From Colius striatus (Eukaryota > Chordata > Aves > Coliiformes > Coliidae): a stretch of 64,000 nt of DNA. Each line of letters starts with the position of its first letter. The first letter of the stretch is position 1. Of this stretch, positions 24,454-37,900 are shown in pieces. The translations under genes and the position numbers were made by a program. The notes below the pieces were generated by a model, which did not search any database, was not told the DNA's origin, and saw only the letters and a program-made list of their open reading frames with translations. The stretch spans positions 20,124,001 through 20,188,000 of the forward strand of contig NC_084763.1 in the NCBI RefSeq assembly GCF_028858725.1, given 5' to 3'.

Positions 24454-27400
24454 CTGTAAAATCAACAAGAAGTAAGAGTTAAAATCGAGAATACACTAAG
24501 ATTAAACATGAACAGCCAGTATTTTATTACTCTCTAAGCATAATATAATCACTATAAAATCTGATTAGATTCAATGTCTTGGTGATAAAAGAAGTGTCTT
24601 AACTTCTTAATCATTAGCTACCTTATCTATGATTTTCAAAAGTGAAACACATTGGTAACTGAAGCAGTAAAAACATAACTGCACTGGTATGCTATGCCAG
24701 TAAATGACAGCTTCTGTGGCAATCTACCTACACAGAAGAGGCTTTAATATCAGGATGTTCGTGCTAAAAAATGTACAGAAAGACTGGAAAAAAGCACAAA
24801 GCTCAGACAGAAATGGGTCAAACTACTGCCCAGCTATCTAGCCAGATAAGAATTTGCACACAACAAAAAATGGCCCTTAGCACTAGAACAAGTCTATCTC
24901 CTTTTTTTTCCAGCTCTCTTTCTCTAGTTCTTATGAGTCTATTGACTCGTAAGAGTTGCTGTTGTCCTTGGAGCTCCAGCGTACCTTGTCCATATGGACA
25001 TGAAAACAAAAGAGTGACCAATGTTATCCTTCTGAGCAGTAGTTCCTAGCTTTCTCTCCAAGGACTTCCGTGGCTTTGTGTTGCTCACGTTACTAGGACC
25101 TAACAACCATTCCTATTCTATAGTTTGGCTGTTTTGCTTTCACTCCAAAGTAATTACTTGGGTTTGCTTTTTAAAGGATAACTTTTCCTAAAAGGAATGA
25201 AATGAAGGTGTAACAGTCAGAAAATCCACAGAATACACATCAACAAGGTATGTGGTAGTGCTAGACAATCTCAGGGTGGTAGGTAATGTCATCTAGGCTC
25301 CCTTTCCTGCAAAAAAATGGACCAGATTATCTTTTGAGGTATCTTCCAACTTGAGCCAACCTACAACTCTGTGATATAATCCAAGAGTTCATATAGTACT
25401 AAGATGCTGAGATAGTACAAAGTAACAAAGCACTAGCAGAAAAATGCCTTCAGAGCACTGTCTTTGTGGATTCTAGAAATGTAAATTCACATTAATTTTT
25501 TAAACTTGAACTTCTGAAAGACCTAAAAAGCAGTTGCTTTATAACCAGCTCTAGCTTGCATCCCTCAATTCCAGACATGTTCTTACTTTTCGTTTTCTCC
25601 CATTTTTGAAGATAATATTTATATATGGTTCTGAGAACTGCCTCCATGTTGTGCAAAAGGTCACTCCAAATTCCATGCAAGATTTCCTTTTAATGTTTTT
25701 TGCTGTAGAGATCTTGTTCTGATGCACTGACAAGTTAAATTTCACTTATCAACATGAAAGAATACCCACCAATTATACTAACTATACTAACCAGCCTTGC
25801 AGACAAAATACCAAATACTAAGTAGGCACTGTTTTCTCAAATTTACTTTGTATACTTCATAAAATATTAATAGGTAAGGATTATTGTTGATATAATTTTT
25901 TAAAAAGTCAGATTTTGGGGATTGGTATTTAAACAAGATGCAAACTGCACTTTAATTTTAAAATTTCACCAGAACAGTATAATTGAGCATCTCTCAACCA
26001 TTAAATGCAGGCTGACCTTGAGCACTTGAGAAAAATACGCTTTCCACTCATCCAGTTATGTGTGTTTTTTTCCCTCCCAAGTATTTATAGTTAATATGAA
26101 GCAAATAATGTTGCTATAGTGATAATTTGATTTACATTGCCTGGAAGTCTGAACCACACCAGAAATTATCTTCTGCTTTCCTGACTTGGAGAGCAAAAGA
26201 TAAACATCTTTAGAAACATTTAATTTTGATACCAATGCCATTCTACACAAAAAGAACTGGGATGGACAGGTCACTAGTGTCAAGTATGAAACATTTCGTA
26301 AAGTTATTTGATACTATATGTTACTATTTTCCTGTAGGAAGAGCTACTACTTTAAGGTGATAACACTAAATAGGTTGGTGACCAACTAAAAACATGTGCT
26401 TTTTTATTCTTCACTTCCAAAGTTTTATTAACAATGAAATACAATTTTGTGTCTATCAGTGGAATTCACAATTTTTTTTGACTAATTTATACTTACTATT
26501 ACATATTAGGATCTTTACAGAAACCTCTAATGTTTTCTAATTTTAATGTCCTTGATTTATACTTGGATATTAAATTTAAGCACACGTCATCTTTGGAAAA
26601 ACACAAAAGTGTACTTAGCAAACATTTTGTTTACACTAAAAGGAAGACTTGACTTTTTTTTAAGCAAGTCCATTATCATTCTCCTATTTTTAATTGTTTC
26701 CAGCTTTAATTACCACTGTACATTATTCCAGGTTCTGCACCCATCTAAGGCAGTGTGGAATCTGCTGCAAACAACATGGCATCAAAAGGCACATACTTAA
26801 ACACTTAAGAAAAGCTGTGTAAAGCTTTTCATAGTTACTTATATCAGGTAAAAAGTGGTTTTGGTTTCTTTTAATATAACAACTAAAACTTAATTTTACT
26901 TGAAACCGAAGCAATAAAAGTTTTCATCATGGAATCAAAACAGGTACTTGGAAATTTTTGACAGAATTCAAACATAATGCAGCTTGGCTATTCCAAGTTA
27001 ATCTGAGTGTTTTAGGGCTTGACAGAAGACCTGTGCCTGCCATTATACTTCAAGGAAGTTTATCTGGCTTCTGAACATCAAAAAGGATCTGAAAGAACCT
27101 AAAGAAAATTCAGTGCCAGAAATAATTTAGATCAACCCAAGATCTTGGGTTAGGAAGATTGTCATATAGAATGTATCTCATGAGAAAAACTCCCTTAAAC
27201 TCTCAGTTTATTCACAAACTCACCAATTGCCATGAATATTTCATTTACATTCATAGATGTTTTAGCAGATGTCTCCATGAACAATAAGCTGTTGTCATCT
27301 GCATAAGCCTGTGCTTCCTGAAAGTTAAAATAAGAATGCAGTAGTTCATTAAAAAAAAATTGAAAATAATAATAATCACATAATCACTGTACTTTCATTG

Positions 27401-30400
27401 CTACTAAGGAACAATTTTTGTATCATTTTGAAAGAAAGTTTGATGAAAAACTCAAGTGACAATGTGTTATTCATCAGCTATGAAAAAGTTGCAATTCCAC
27501 CAAGCAGTGACACATTCAGAACTGCAATCTTAAAAATCTCAAGATGGAAAAATCTCAGGCAAAACTAGATCATTAATAAAAATACTAAAAAGACAGCTCT
27601 GACCCCAAATATTAGCTGTGATAGCAATAATGAATAAGCTCCAAAAATGCTATCAAATGTCAGAAAGTCTATTTTTGCACTGGAAAGAACGCAGTTTGTG
27701 AATTCTCTTGAATCTTCCAACCATTGAAACAGATGGATCAGAACAATTTCATTATCCTGACAGAAATTTGCAATTAACAAATGAATAAACAAATGTCTTG
27801 TCATGTTACCTACCTTTTTAGTCTGAATTTTCATCTGAAATACACTGTTTATAAAGTTGCCTACTTTTGCTACTGCCTGTTATTTAACTCAGCTGAGAAT
27901 CTCCAGCTTCTTAGGAATATTTAACTGCCTTTTCACTCATTAGGAAAATGGCAAAAAACCAAACTATAGAACACCTACAATGGAAAACATAATCTACAGC
28001 ATTTTATATTAATTTAAGTGACATCTCCTAAGATTTACGTAACTATATCTGAAATAACAAATTAACAAATACTTAGAAATCTAAATCATATTTTCCAATA
28101 AGAAAGGAATGCCAGGCCTGCAATGGGCAACCAAGTTAACAAAAGACCAAATTTTGAAAAACATTGATTGTAATTGTACAAAGAAGCGGTAAAGGTAGTT
28201 CTACTTTGGTAATTAAATTTGATTACATGTTTTACTGCATTCCTTTATGACTTTTTTTGTCAGCTACAATGATTTCTCTCAAAATACCAAGGTCTTCTGT
28301 CACACAGCTTTATGTTAATTTTATACTTCCATGTAAATTTTAAGAGTACCATGTTGTTGAATCCTGGCAGAAAAATATGTAAAGCACTGCTAATCTTCAT
28401 AGTCTGCATCATAGTTACAAAAACATTACCATACACAGGAGCATCTCACATAGTGACATCAAGTACAGATTAAAACAGTAACAGAGTTAATGACCAAATT
28501 TAATATATCACTGAGTGGACTAGAACCATCTGCAGTAAATTTTAACTGCTTTGGATTTTCTGATGACTTGGTTACATTTTGTAGAAGATAAAATACAGCA
28601 TACTAAATACAATACTAAATACTAAATCAAAAAGAATGCACAATTAAAACTTGAATGCTGCTTTAACAGTATAATTCAAGCAAGTTAAGTAAAATCAGTC
28701 AGCTTTGTATCACGTGACTGTTCTGCTGACAAGTCAGAGAAAATTATTTAAACTGAGAGTTACTGCTATCTCAACCACTGAAACTAGTTACTGGTAATTT
28801 CTGATAGAGTACAGAAAAGGTCACATAAAGAAGAAAAATTCAATTAGCTTTAAACACATGCAAATAAGTTACTTATTTGTAAAAGTCAAACTTATTTAAA
28901 AAATTCTACTGCTACTTATCACTTCTACAAAAATAGATTTTTCAGTAGTAAGCATAATTTAACTAATCTCAGCTGACATTTATATTTAACAGTATGACCT
29001 CTGTAACGACTAGCTAGGCTGCACATTTAAGTTCCTCCTAGGTTTATTTGCTTTTGATTACAAACAACAAAAATGCTATTTCTATAGGCAGAAGTTCTGT
29101 ACGTACCTGGAAATCCACAGCTCTTTTATTAGCTAGATCAGCTTTGTTTCCTGCTAAAGCTATTACAATGTTAGGACTTGCTTGTCTCTGAAGTTCTTTG
29201 ACCCAATTTTTCGCTCTGGCAAAGGACTCCTGTTAATGATTGCAAAATGATGCAACTGAGTTTTGTCATTCTTTCGTACTCACCTATTATCCCAATCTCT
29301 GTTATCTATACTTCAAGCAAAAGGTCAATGCAAGTCTACTACCTTTCTCCACAGACATACTCCAATTTACCAACTAAGCTTTTATAATGAAATATTTCTA
29401 CGTTGGTTCTCAAATACACTTAGTTGAAATAACGCTGAAAAATTAGGTAAAGGTGGAAAGAGCTTTATGTAGACACAATAAGGCAAAAAGTGGTTAAGAA
29501 AGAGAATGGGAAATTTAGTTTCTCCTCTGGAAAAATCAAGTTTATGAACAGCTATATTGAAAGGATCTCAAACCACCTAATTACTATGCACTGTTCATTA
29601 CCCCAGAGTTTCGTGGTTTTTGGGTTTTAAGTCCCATTTTACCAAAAACAAACAGAACTTATCTGATCTAAGTTCAAATAAATAAATAAAACCCAAACCA
29701 ACACTAATAAACTTTGGTTTTGGTCTCAATGGATTGTGCCACCTTTCCACTCTACCTGTAATTTGCAACAATACATTATTAGAATATCTTTCACCATCAG
29801 AAATAAACCACCACCAGGAATGTGGCAAGAACAGCTCAGGTTATTGACTTAGGGGTGGGTTTGAAACACTTCTGCAACAGAATTTCCTTTATCTTTTTTC
29901 TGTTAAAACAATAAAGAAACCCAACCTAGAAATAGTACTGTGAAAAAAAAAAGTCCATAGACACAATTTAACATTCCAGAATCTTATATGAAATGAGCAA
30001 CCTCATCTAGTAAAAGATATCCCTGCCCACAGCAGGGGGGTTGGACTAGATGACCTTTAAACGTCCCTTCCAACCCAAACCATTCTATATTTCTATTCTA
30101 TGAATTGCTTCACACCAGTCAGAAAAATTAAGAAATAATCAATGCAACACTGGTAACTTCCAAATCCCCCTTGTGCCTCCCTAATATTTAGCACTTACCT
30201 CATTTGTAATGTCATATACCACTATAGCTGCTTGTGCTCCTCTGTAGTACATGGGTGCTAAACTGTGGTACCGCTCTTGCCCAGCTGTATCCCAAATTTC
30301 AAATTTTACTGTTGTATCGTCGAGACATACAGTCTGGGTTAGAAAAGCAGCTACAAAAAAGATAGACGTGCTGAAACCAGAAGTCTGCTTATATGTCTAT

Positions 30401-33400
30401 ATCCATATAAAATTATGTTTGCAGAGATGCAAATGATTTCCTTAAGCAATTCAAGTTTATTATTAAAATACAACAGGTTTGAAGAAAGCATTAGCTGACA
30501 GACCATAACTGATAACACAGAACAGTTACTCAAACAATCAGTCTTTCATCAAGTAAAAGATGCAAGAAAGCAAGAATTGAAATAGAATTCCTAGCTTTTT
30601 TTTTTTTGTAACAGTGAATTTGAATAACCACAAGCCTTCTCTTAAATTTTTAGATAAATTTCATCCTGCTTCTGCAGAGTACTTCTAACAGCATCCCATC
30701 ATGCTACAATCCAGCAGTTCAGATATTTACAGTTCTACACATTTACATTACTTGAATAGCTTTTTACAGGCTTGATTTTCAGCTTCCGACAACTCAACCT
30801 TAGCTAACAGGTAGAATTTCAAGAATTTCTTGGAGGAGAAAAAGTCAACAAAAAGCAAGATTCCCTTATACTGGATCCTCTTAAACATTTGAGTTTTTAA
30901 CTCAGCCATCTGTTCTACCTTAGCTTTTGAAGTTTAAAAATAAGCACACAACTATTACAGTACACAACCATTCTGACAATTTAGATGAAAGTTTGAGTAA
31001 CCCAGCATAAATGCTTGGAGTTGTTTTTCCAGTCATGACAGACATTTAGTGAAATACTGTGGACTGGCTTGCCCTTGCTCGGTCCATCAACAAATCAAAA
31101 AATTGAAATATGTCAAGACCTTCTGCTTGATGAAATACTAAGGGAAGCCCCTTACTTGTCTGAACTGGGGACTTGTGACAAAGGATACTGACAGACTGTG
31201 GCCAATTTAAATTTCTAAAGTGGCACTGATCCATAAGCCTTGCATAATTGGGATCTTATCCTGTCCTACACACTCCAAGACATCATAGTCCATGAATCAT
31301 TCCAAAACTGCTGCAACTTTCAACTCATTATTGTAACCCAAAAGCAAGTTAATCTTACTGTATGAAGGACACTGTAACTACCACACAGAAGCTGGCTAGT
31401 TAAGTGGTCAGGTGTTGTGCTTCAGAGGTATTAGCATCCATGGCAGGTTGGAGAAGAGTAAAGGCTTTCATGTTCCAACCTTAAATCACCATCAATCTTC
31501 CTAAATGCTAAATATCCAAGCACTGGTTAAACAGGCTCCTCTTGGAAGTTCCCTAAGCAGCCCAGAACCAAAATAAAGAGTAAAAACCTGTACATGTTGC
31601 ATCATATCAAGAGCTTCCTCCTCAGAACCAGCTCAATATTTTTTTTTCTCCAAGGCAAAGATAAGAAGTGGAATTTTAAGATCTTACAGACATTCTCAAC
31701 AGAAGAAACTACCTAAGCTTCATAAATGAAGGTCTGTACTCAGAAAGCAAATTAAAACAAGGGGTTTATTCTATGATAACCTCTTGGTTTTGTTGAAAAG
31801 AATAGTTCAACCTCCATAAAATGCAAGTTAATTTCTGCAGACAAGGTAACTTTCTTCTGTCTTGCAAGGCCACAGTAAACTGACAATCAGCTGTGTTAAT
31901 AACCTGAAAGCCTATCATCCTTAACAGCCATGCTTTTGTCTGAAGCAACTTACAGGCATTGCAACACTAGTCTAAAGTGGTAAAGTCTAGTTATCAAACA
32001 TACCACCACCACCCAACATGTCTGCCTCTCAACTGCACTCTTTCAGATGTTTTTATTCAGATCCACAATGCACATAAGCCTCTCTTTGTTAAGGTCCTTC
32101 TGTATACAAAGAAAATTATGCCTTAGGCAGCTACAAGTTACAGTTAGACAGTTTTCTCTATAGAAAACTTTTTCTGAATCCCAACATTGCTATGTTTCAT
32201 TTATCTCAGCTGTATTATATGCCAATTCCTTGTTTCTATCTTATATATAAAAGGCACAGACATGACACTAAAGTTTATGTATATGAAATTGAACTTATGT
32301 TCTTGTTTAATCTTTGTATAGATTCTGAACATTTTAACAGGGTTTGGATAATCCCTAGTTCCACCCAATCACTAAAACAAGAAAAAATAAAAAAGGTTAA
32401 ATTAATCAGATATTGCTGAAATTGCACTTAATTTCAAGTGGCTTTTGTTTGTTTTTTGTTTTGTTTTTAACTAAAAAACCACATTTATATTGGGAAGTTA
32501 ATTCAATACAGATCTTTGAGAATACTCTCCTTATTACCACATAGTTGCATGAGATCCTACAAAAAACATTCACACTAACACTTATCCCAAAGCCATTATA
32601 AAACACACAAAGCCAAAAAAGTAGGACTGCTAAAGGTCAAGAAAGTAGTTCTCCATTTATGCTGACAGATATACAAAATAAGTAGATGTAACAGGTACAA
32701 ACAGGGTAAAATAAAAAGATACAATGAAATTCAGCTTGTTTTTATTTTTGTAGCTTTGTAGATTTTCTACATTTCAACCACTATTCCTGTGTACAGACAC
32801 ATACAGACCACTGAAAGGGCTTCACATAAATGTTACAATGAAACAGATTCAATTAATGAGATTCATGCAAGCAGCAACACGGACTACTAGAGAATATCTA
32901 TCTATCCATAAGATCAGTATTTTGTTTAAGCCTCTACTCTGCCTTGGTGAGGTCTCATCTGGAGTCCTGTGTCCAGTTCTGGGTTTCCCAGTTCAAGAGG
33001 GACAGGGAATTTCTGGAGACAGTCCAGCCCAGGGCCACCAAGATGATCAGGGGACTGGAACATCTTCCTTATGAGGAATGGCTGTGGGAACTGGGGCTTT
33101 TTAGTCTAGAGAAGAGGAGACTAAGGGGAAAATCTCATTAATAATTACAAATATCTAAATGGTGGATGTCAGGAGGCTGCGGCATCACTTCCTTCAGAAC
33201 AAGGGGTAATGGGATGAAGCTGGAACACAAAAAGTTCCACTTAAACACAAGGAAAAGTTATTTTACTGTGAGGGTGAGGGAGCCTTGGCACAGGCTGCCC
33301 AGGGAAGGTGTGGAGTCTCCTTCCGTAGAGGTCTTCAAAACCCATCTGGGCATGTTCCTGTGTGACCTGATCTAGGTGGACCTGCTTTGGCATGGAGGTT

Positions 33401-34310
33401 GGACTAGATGATTTCTAAAGGTCTCTTCCAACGCCCACCATTTTATGATTCTATGATTCCATTAGGAAGATTTAGCATAAGTTTAAATTTATCCAAGGAG
33501 GAATACAGCTCAAAGCACAAAAAGCCTCAACATACTATGTAACAGAAAAAACTCTGGTAGGGCAACGTGGGATAAAATCTATTCACAACTAAACAGATTT
33601 TTAAAATTTCTAGTAGTCAGTATCTGTTTTGTTTGAAGTCACAAAAGGTAAAAACAGTACATTAAATTCTGTGATTACCAACAAAGAAGGGTATATCCAG
33701 AAACGTAGCAAATTCTCCCAAATCAAAAGCAAAGCCAGAATGCATACAAGAAAACACAATCTTTTTGGAAGATGCAGAACTTTGTTTTCACAGAAACTAT
33801 GTTCTTAATTCTTATGAAGAGGTTGTTTCATGCATTAAGTGTACAGTGCAATTAAAATACCGACACATCCACTCACAAACAAAATGTAACATCAAGTCCA
33901 TTTTTCAAAGCTACACAGTTCAAGGACACATACGCTTTCTACACTTTACACTGATGCTTGCTATAGCCTTTGGTCAACTACAACTTTTAGCTTAGAAAGT
34001 TGTAGTTCTCAACTTGAAACTTACAGGGCTTAGATTTGATACTTGCTGCCAATGACACATTCTAGAAGGGCCATTAATTTTAAGGTTGGCAAAGGTGAGG
34101 ACAATATAAACTCAACATGAAACAAATTAATAGGATAATTATCTCACCTCCAATCGTACTTTCTTGAAACTCGTGAAACTGTCCTTTTACAAAACGAAGC
34201 ACCAAACTTGATTTGCCAACTGCAGACTCTCCTAGAAGTACTAGTTTGAACTGGCAGATTTTGTTTCCAGCATTTGGCCCATTGGGTCTCGTTGCTCCTC
34301 GATTAGCCAT
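24338..34310 (-). CDS. RAB5A: RAB5A, early endosome small GTPase
   Basis: The coding sequence is complement(join(24338..24453, 27224..27317, 29107..29229, 30199..30350, 34148..34310)): 648 bp, 215 residues plus stop, equal to the usual Rab5A length. Rab5A controls homotypic fusion and cargo entry at early endosomes through effectors such as EEA1. Visible motifs: P-loop GESAVGKS (27-34), switch I Thr52, WDTAGQE with Gln79, NKAD (133-136), ETSAK (161-165) and the C-terminal CCSN with Cys212/213 for double geranylgeranylation. The N-terminus [17 protein letters not shown] and the tail ending PAKSQCCSN separate it from RAB5B and RAB5C. All five junctions are GT/AG and phases match. A further 5' non-coding exon is inferred at the CpG island near 40.4 kb. 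I see no disabling change. Confidence 0.97.
24454..27223 (-). other. RAB5A: RAB5A intron between coding exons 4 and 5
   Basis: An AT-rich GT/AG intron. It contains a short CR1 3'-end remnant at about 25306-25378; nothing else was recognised. Confidence 0.8.
25306..25378 (+). mobile_element. CR1 3'-end remnant
   Basis: The sequence around GGACCAGATTATCTTTTGAG and CTTCCAACTTGAGCCAACC, then CTCTGTGAT, matches the layout of the avian CR1 3' end in sense orientation. It is short and diverged. Confidence 0.6.
27224..27317 (-). CDS. RAB5A: RAB5A coding exon 4 (ETSAK motif)
   Basis: Encodes residues 147-178, including the G5 motif ETSAK that contacts the guanine base. Acceptor CTTTCAG|GAA and donor ATTG|GTGAGT. 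Confidence 0.95.
27318..29106 (-). other. RAB5A: RAB5A intron between coding exons 3 and 4
   Basis: An AT-rich intron with GT/AG ends. No repeat or gene was recognised in it. Confidence 0.8.
29107..29229 (-). CDS. RAB5A: RAB5A coding exon 3 (NKAD motif)
   Basis: Encodes residues 106-146 (41 whole codons), with the guanine-specificity motif NKAD at 133-136. Acceptor TTAACAG|GAG and donor CAG|GTACGT. Confidence 0.96.
29230..30198 (-). other. RAB5A: RAB5A intron between coding exons 2 and 3
   Basis: A GT/AG intron of about 970 bp that includes a CR1 3'-end fragment at about 30017-30102. Confidence 0.8.
30017..30102 (+). mobile_element. CR1 3'-end fragment
   Basis: Sense-orientation CR1 terminus: the GGTTGGACTAGATGACC block, then CGTCCCTTCCAACCC, then an ATTCTAT-type 3' repeat. 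About 85 bp, strongly 5'-truncated, inside a RAB5A intron and antisense to the gene. Confidence 0.85.
30199..30350 (-). CDS. RAB5A: RAB5A coding exon 2 (DTAGQE motif)
   Basis: Encodes residues 55-105, including switch II WDTAGQE with catalytic Gln79. Acceptor TTTTGTAG|CT completes a split Ala codon; donor GAG|GTAAGT. Confidence 0.96.
30351..34147 (-). other. RAB5A: RAB5A intron between coding exons 1 and 2
   Basis: A 3.8-kb GT/AG intron, AT-rich, carrying a CR1 fragment (32918-33459). No other feature was recognised. Confidence 0.8.
32918..33459 (+). mobile_element. CR1 LINE fragment (about 540 bp)
   Basis: Sense CR1 sequence running from the CTGCCTTGGTGAGGTCTCAT block through the GAATGGCTG and CACAGGCTGCCCAGGGAAGG blocks to the terminal TTCTATGATTC repeat. 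It encodes broken remnants of the reverse transcriptase C-terminal region in more than one frame. It sits in a RAB5A intron, antisense to the gene. Confidence 0.93.
34148..34310 (-). CDS. RAB5A: RAB5A coding exon 1 (start, P-loop)
   Basis: Encodes residues 1-54 with the P-loop. The ATG (complement of 34308-34310) starts the expected [12 protein letters not shown]-terminus. Donor GGAG|GTGAGA. The frame continues past the donor only as intron. Confidence 0.97.
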
Positions 34311-34397
34311 GCCAAATTAGAAATAAGTCCTTTGTTTCAAGCTCTTGAAAGCAAGTTCCAGGGTTCAGACCTCAGTGGTGCTTCTGCCAGTAACAAT
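34311..34397 (-). other. RAB5A: RAB5A 5' UTR part of exon 2
   Basis: An acceptor (ATAAACAG|ATTG on the minus strand) lies 87 bp upstream of the start codon, so the start-codon exon probably begins at 34397 and is joined to a non-coding exon in the CpG island. Confidence 0.65.
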
Positions 34398-34859
34398 CTG
34401 TTTATGAAAAGACAGAAGGTGATGTTAACATTTACAAAACAAGTAAGAAAAAGATAATTCAGTAATGCAACATGGATTACATATAACTTGTCCTAATATT
34501 TATCAGAGTCAATAGTCCAGGCTACAGATTGCTGCTAAGATATTGTTGCTGCTAAGATATCAACTGAAGACAAAAACCTATGACAAATGAACCAGTTATA
34601 TTCTTTAGTATCTTACTTTCAATTAAAGCTTCAAACAGAGACATTAACATCCAATTATGTTTCTTCTTACAAGACTTCTTAACACGTCAAGATTGAAGCA
34701 TAATACCAGAGATTTCACTCTATCAGTAGAATACCAAATAACAAGAAATAACAATTTTAGCCATAGTTTTGCTACTGCTAAGCAATATTCTGAAGTCAGT
34801 ACCACTAAAGGATGGTAAAAAATTGAGCAAATTGGGACAACTCAATCATCACAATCTTT

Positions 34860-34914
34860 GTAAGTATACTTTCTTTGTAAGAACTTACTTTGTAAGTTCT
34901 TCGTAAGTATACTT
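34860..34914. repeat. hairpin flanked by direct repeats
   Basis: AAGAACTTAC (34879-34888), a TTT loop and GTAAGTTCTT (34892-34901) form a perfect 10-bp stem. It is bracketed by two exact copies of GTAAGTATACTT (34860-34871 and 34903-34914), whose core is itself a palindrome. Confidence 0.85.
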
Positions 34915-37900
34915 CATCAATTCACTATTAGCATATATATAAAATGCAATTTTCTTACAGTACAGAAGATCTCAGGTACAAATCCTTAATATCTTCTTTA
35001 GTTAACAGAATAAAAAATGCCAAGCTTTCTCTATGTAGAAAAATTGACTGTCCTGGCCAGCAAGAATTCAGATCACTTTGTGAAAGCCACCAGGGACCTA
35101 TCATATGACAAGAAAGTGCTATTTCCAATACTAACACATGTCCTAGCAGATCAGTATTCACAACAGAGATCTTTGTTGAGATCAAGTATGAACACTGTAT
35201 TCCTTAGTCTACCTACTCATATTTCAAACTCCTTAAAAAAAATATTATCATGATATTTATTAATAAAGAGAGGAAAGCATTTAGACTCTGCTGATATCAC
35301 TTCTTAATTTTGTTTTTACCTACTTCACAGCAGAGATAAAAGTCTTTTTGTTGGTAGGCATTGGTGTATGAAAGACTAACATAGTGTCTGTCTGTATTTC
35401 CTCCCAGTTCCCAAAGTAAGTCCCAAATTCCAAGTAAGTCCACTGGAAATAATACCTAAGTGATGGTCACTCAGCTCTCAATGAGAAACATTTGCTTCTG
35501 TATTTCTGCTAAAAAAAAAAAAATCACTGCAAACAAACAAACCAACCACTCCCCAAAACACAAACAAAAAAAATACCAAACCAAAAGCCAGCCTGTAACT
35601 TCGTCCCACTCCTGTTGATTATTTTAATTGTGCACATTGTGGGAATACAGCTTTTCTAGCACCTCAGTTGCCATCCAGTTAGTTTAGAACGCATTCTCCT
35701 AATGCAGAAAATGGTTTCAATACATTCATTGCAAAACGATAAGCAAATCTAATACTGTCAAATGACTTCTGACTCTTTCTCCCTTAGGGTAAAGAAAACT
35801 ACATTTTAAACCAAGCAGTAGTGTTTAACCATCTTCCCATTTCAAATCCTTTGGCAGATCAGGCACTTAGGCACTTCAGTTTGTTGTGGCAAACATCTAG
35901 TTCAGACACTAAACATTCTTCACTCACTTCCTAACTCTCTCTCATAAACGCAACACAAGTCCTTAAGAATCTTCTTTTCTGGAAATTGCTTCTAGCGCTC
36001 TAGCAGAAGCTCATCCTTCACTGTGATACCCCCTTACAAATTATCTTCCACATAACATGTGAGAAACATTAGTGAATAAATAATGCTAAGATTCCTAACA
36101 GTTGAAAAGGTGGTATTTTATTTCTCACTGAAAATAAAACTTGAATATAGGTCTTAAAAAAATCAACATCTTAAAGACACTCCTATTTCCTCATATTACT
36201 CCTTTTCCCATACCTCTCAAAATAGTTTATTTTTTTTCCATTTAGGATATTCTAATCCTGTACACATCCCTGTCTGTCTTGACATTTTGTCTGGTTTCAC
36301 TACTACAACAAGAATCACCTTTTTTTTTCAGTTGCACAAATGATCTAATAAATATCAAATTCTAGATGTATGTTCTTAAAAACACATGAAAGTGTATCAC
36401 AGTGAAAGAATGTTTCTATGAAGCAAAAAAGCCCCTGCACATATCACCACCATTATTCTTAAGTACCATAATTATCACTAAAATTTTAACTCATTAATTT
36501 GGCTCAATGTTTTAAAATGCAGGACTGGATCCAGTTATTTTAAAAATACCAGATCTTTCATCCTCACAGGATAAAACAACTCACATACAGCTGGTGTGTT
36601 GGTTATCATGTAAAGCTCTTTTCCCCCACATGTGCTGCTAAAGTATGCTTAAGACAACGGAGCAATTTGGATAAAAAGGGATCAGTGACAAGTTAACTTC
36701 TACCTAATTATATTTCAAGAGAGAAAGTAGACAGATAAAGGCAAAAATATAGGTAGTCCAGAATACTGTTAGACATTTGTTTATCTTTTCTTTTGGAAAA
36801 GTAATTTAAGACAATAATTTCTGATTTAAAATGAAATATACTTGTTTGCTGTAGCATTATAGTATATTTGGACAACCATGAAATAATTAAAAATCCTTCA
36901 ATCATAATTCATTCCACGTTTTTAGAGACTGAAACATTAAAAACAGAAATAAGGACTATTACAATGATCATGTAAGTACTATTGGGAGCAACAGACTTCT
37001 AGATGACACAGTGAGGAAACCAATCCACTACACTGGTTATTCACCATGACTACTTTTTTGCTTGCAGTTTCACATATTGAGAGTGAAAGGAGGTATGACA
37101 GAAAAACAAGCAAGACTGATTTAACTCACATAATATCTGTTTCAACTGTCCATTTACAAGCTTTTTATTTTTCAGATTTATATTGTTAACAAGACAGTAA
37201 TTACTGCCTCTTGCAAAACTTGTTCAGAACCTGAAAATGAAACAGGTTATCAGGAGATATACCTAATTCAATCTTTACAGATGTCCAAGCTACAGAGCTG
37301 TACTTATCAAAGAACTTCAAAGTTTATATCCTTATAATGCCCCTTCCTCCTCACCAGAAATCATTCTAGACGCTCAGACACCATGTACAAAACCAGCTGT
37401 CAAGCTGATAGAGATCATGCTACCTGAGAACACCATCAAGTCCCAGAAACACACTGCCAACATCATTCATTCAAGAATCATATCAACATATGTAATAATT
37501 TAATAACAAAATCTACTACAAACATACCATCCACTTTTTAACAGCTCAAGATAAAAAACTGATGGCACACATCCAGATGACTCTGGCGTATTAAAAAATT
37601 GCTAGCACCTTCTGCTAGTGTATATGTAAATTGTTATTTTTTGAAGTTTCAGATGGAACTGTTCAGTAAGCTCATAACATGGCAGCAAACAAATACAAAA
37701 AACAATAAAAAGATTTTCTTAATCTGATGTGAAGCAGTACGAGTTTGACACAGCTACTGCAGGATGTTTTTGGTCTGTTCTTTTCAGATTTTTGTGCTGA
37801 ATGTAGTGACTCACAAGGATTTAAAAGTAGATTTCAATGCTTCAGACCCTATGTATACCCCAAGCCTCAGGTCACAGTCATTCTCCAGTTCTGTAAGTCA

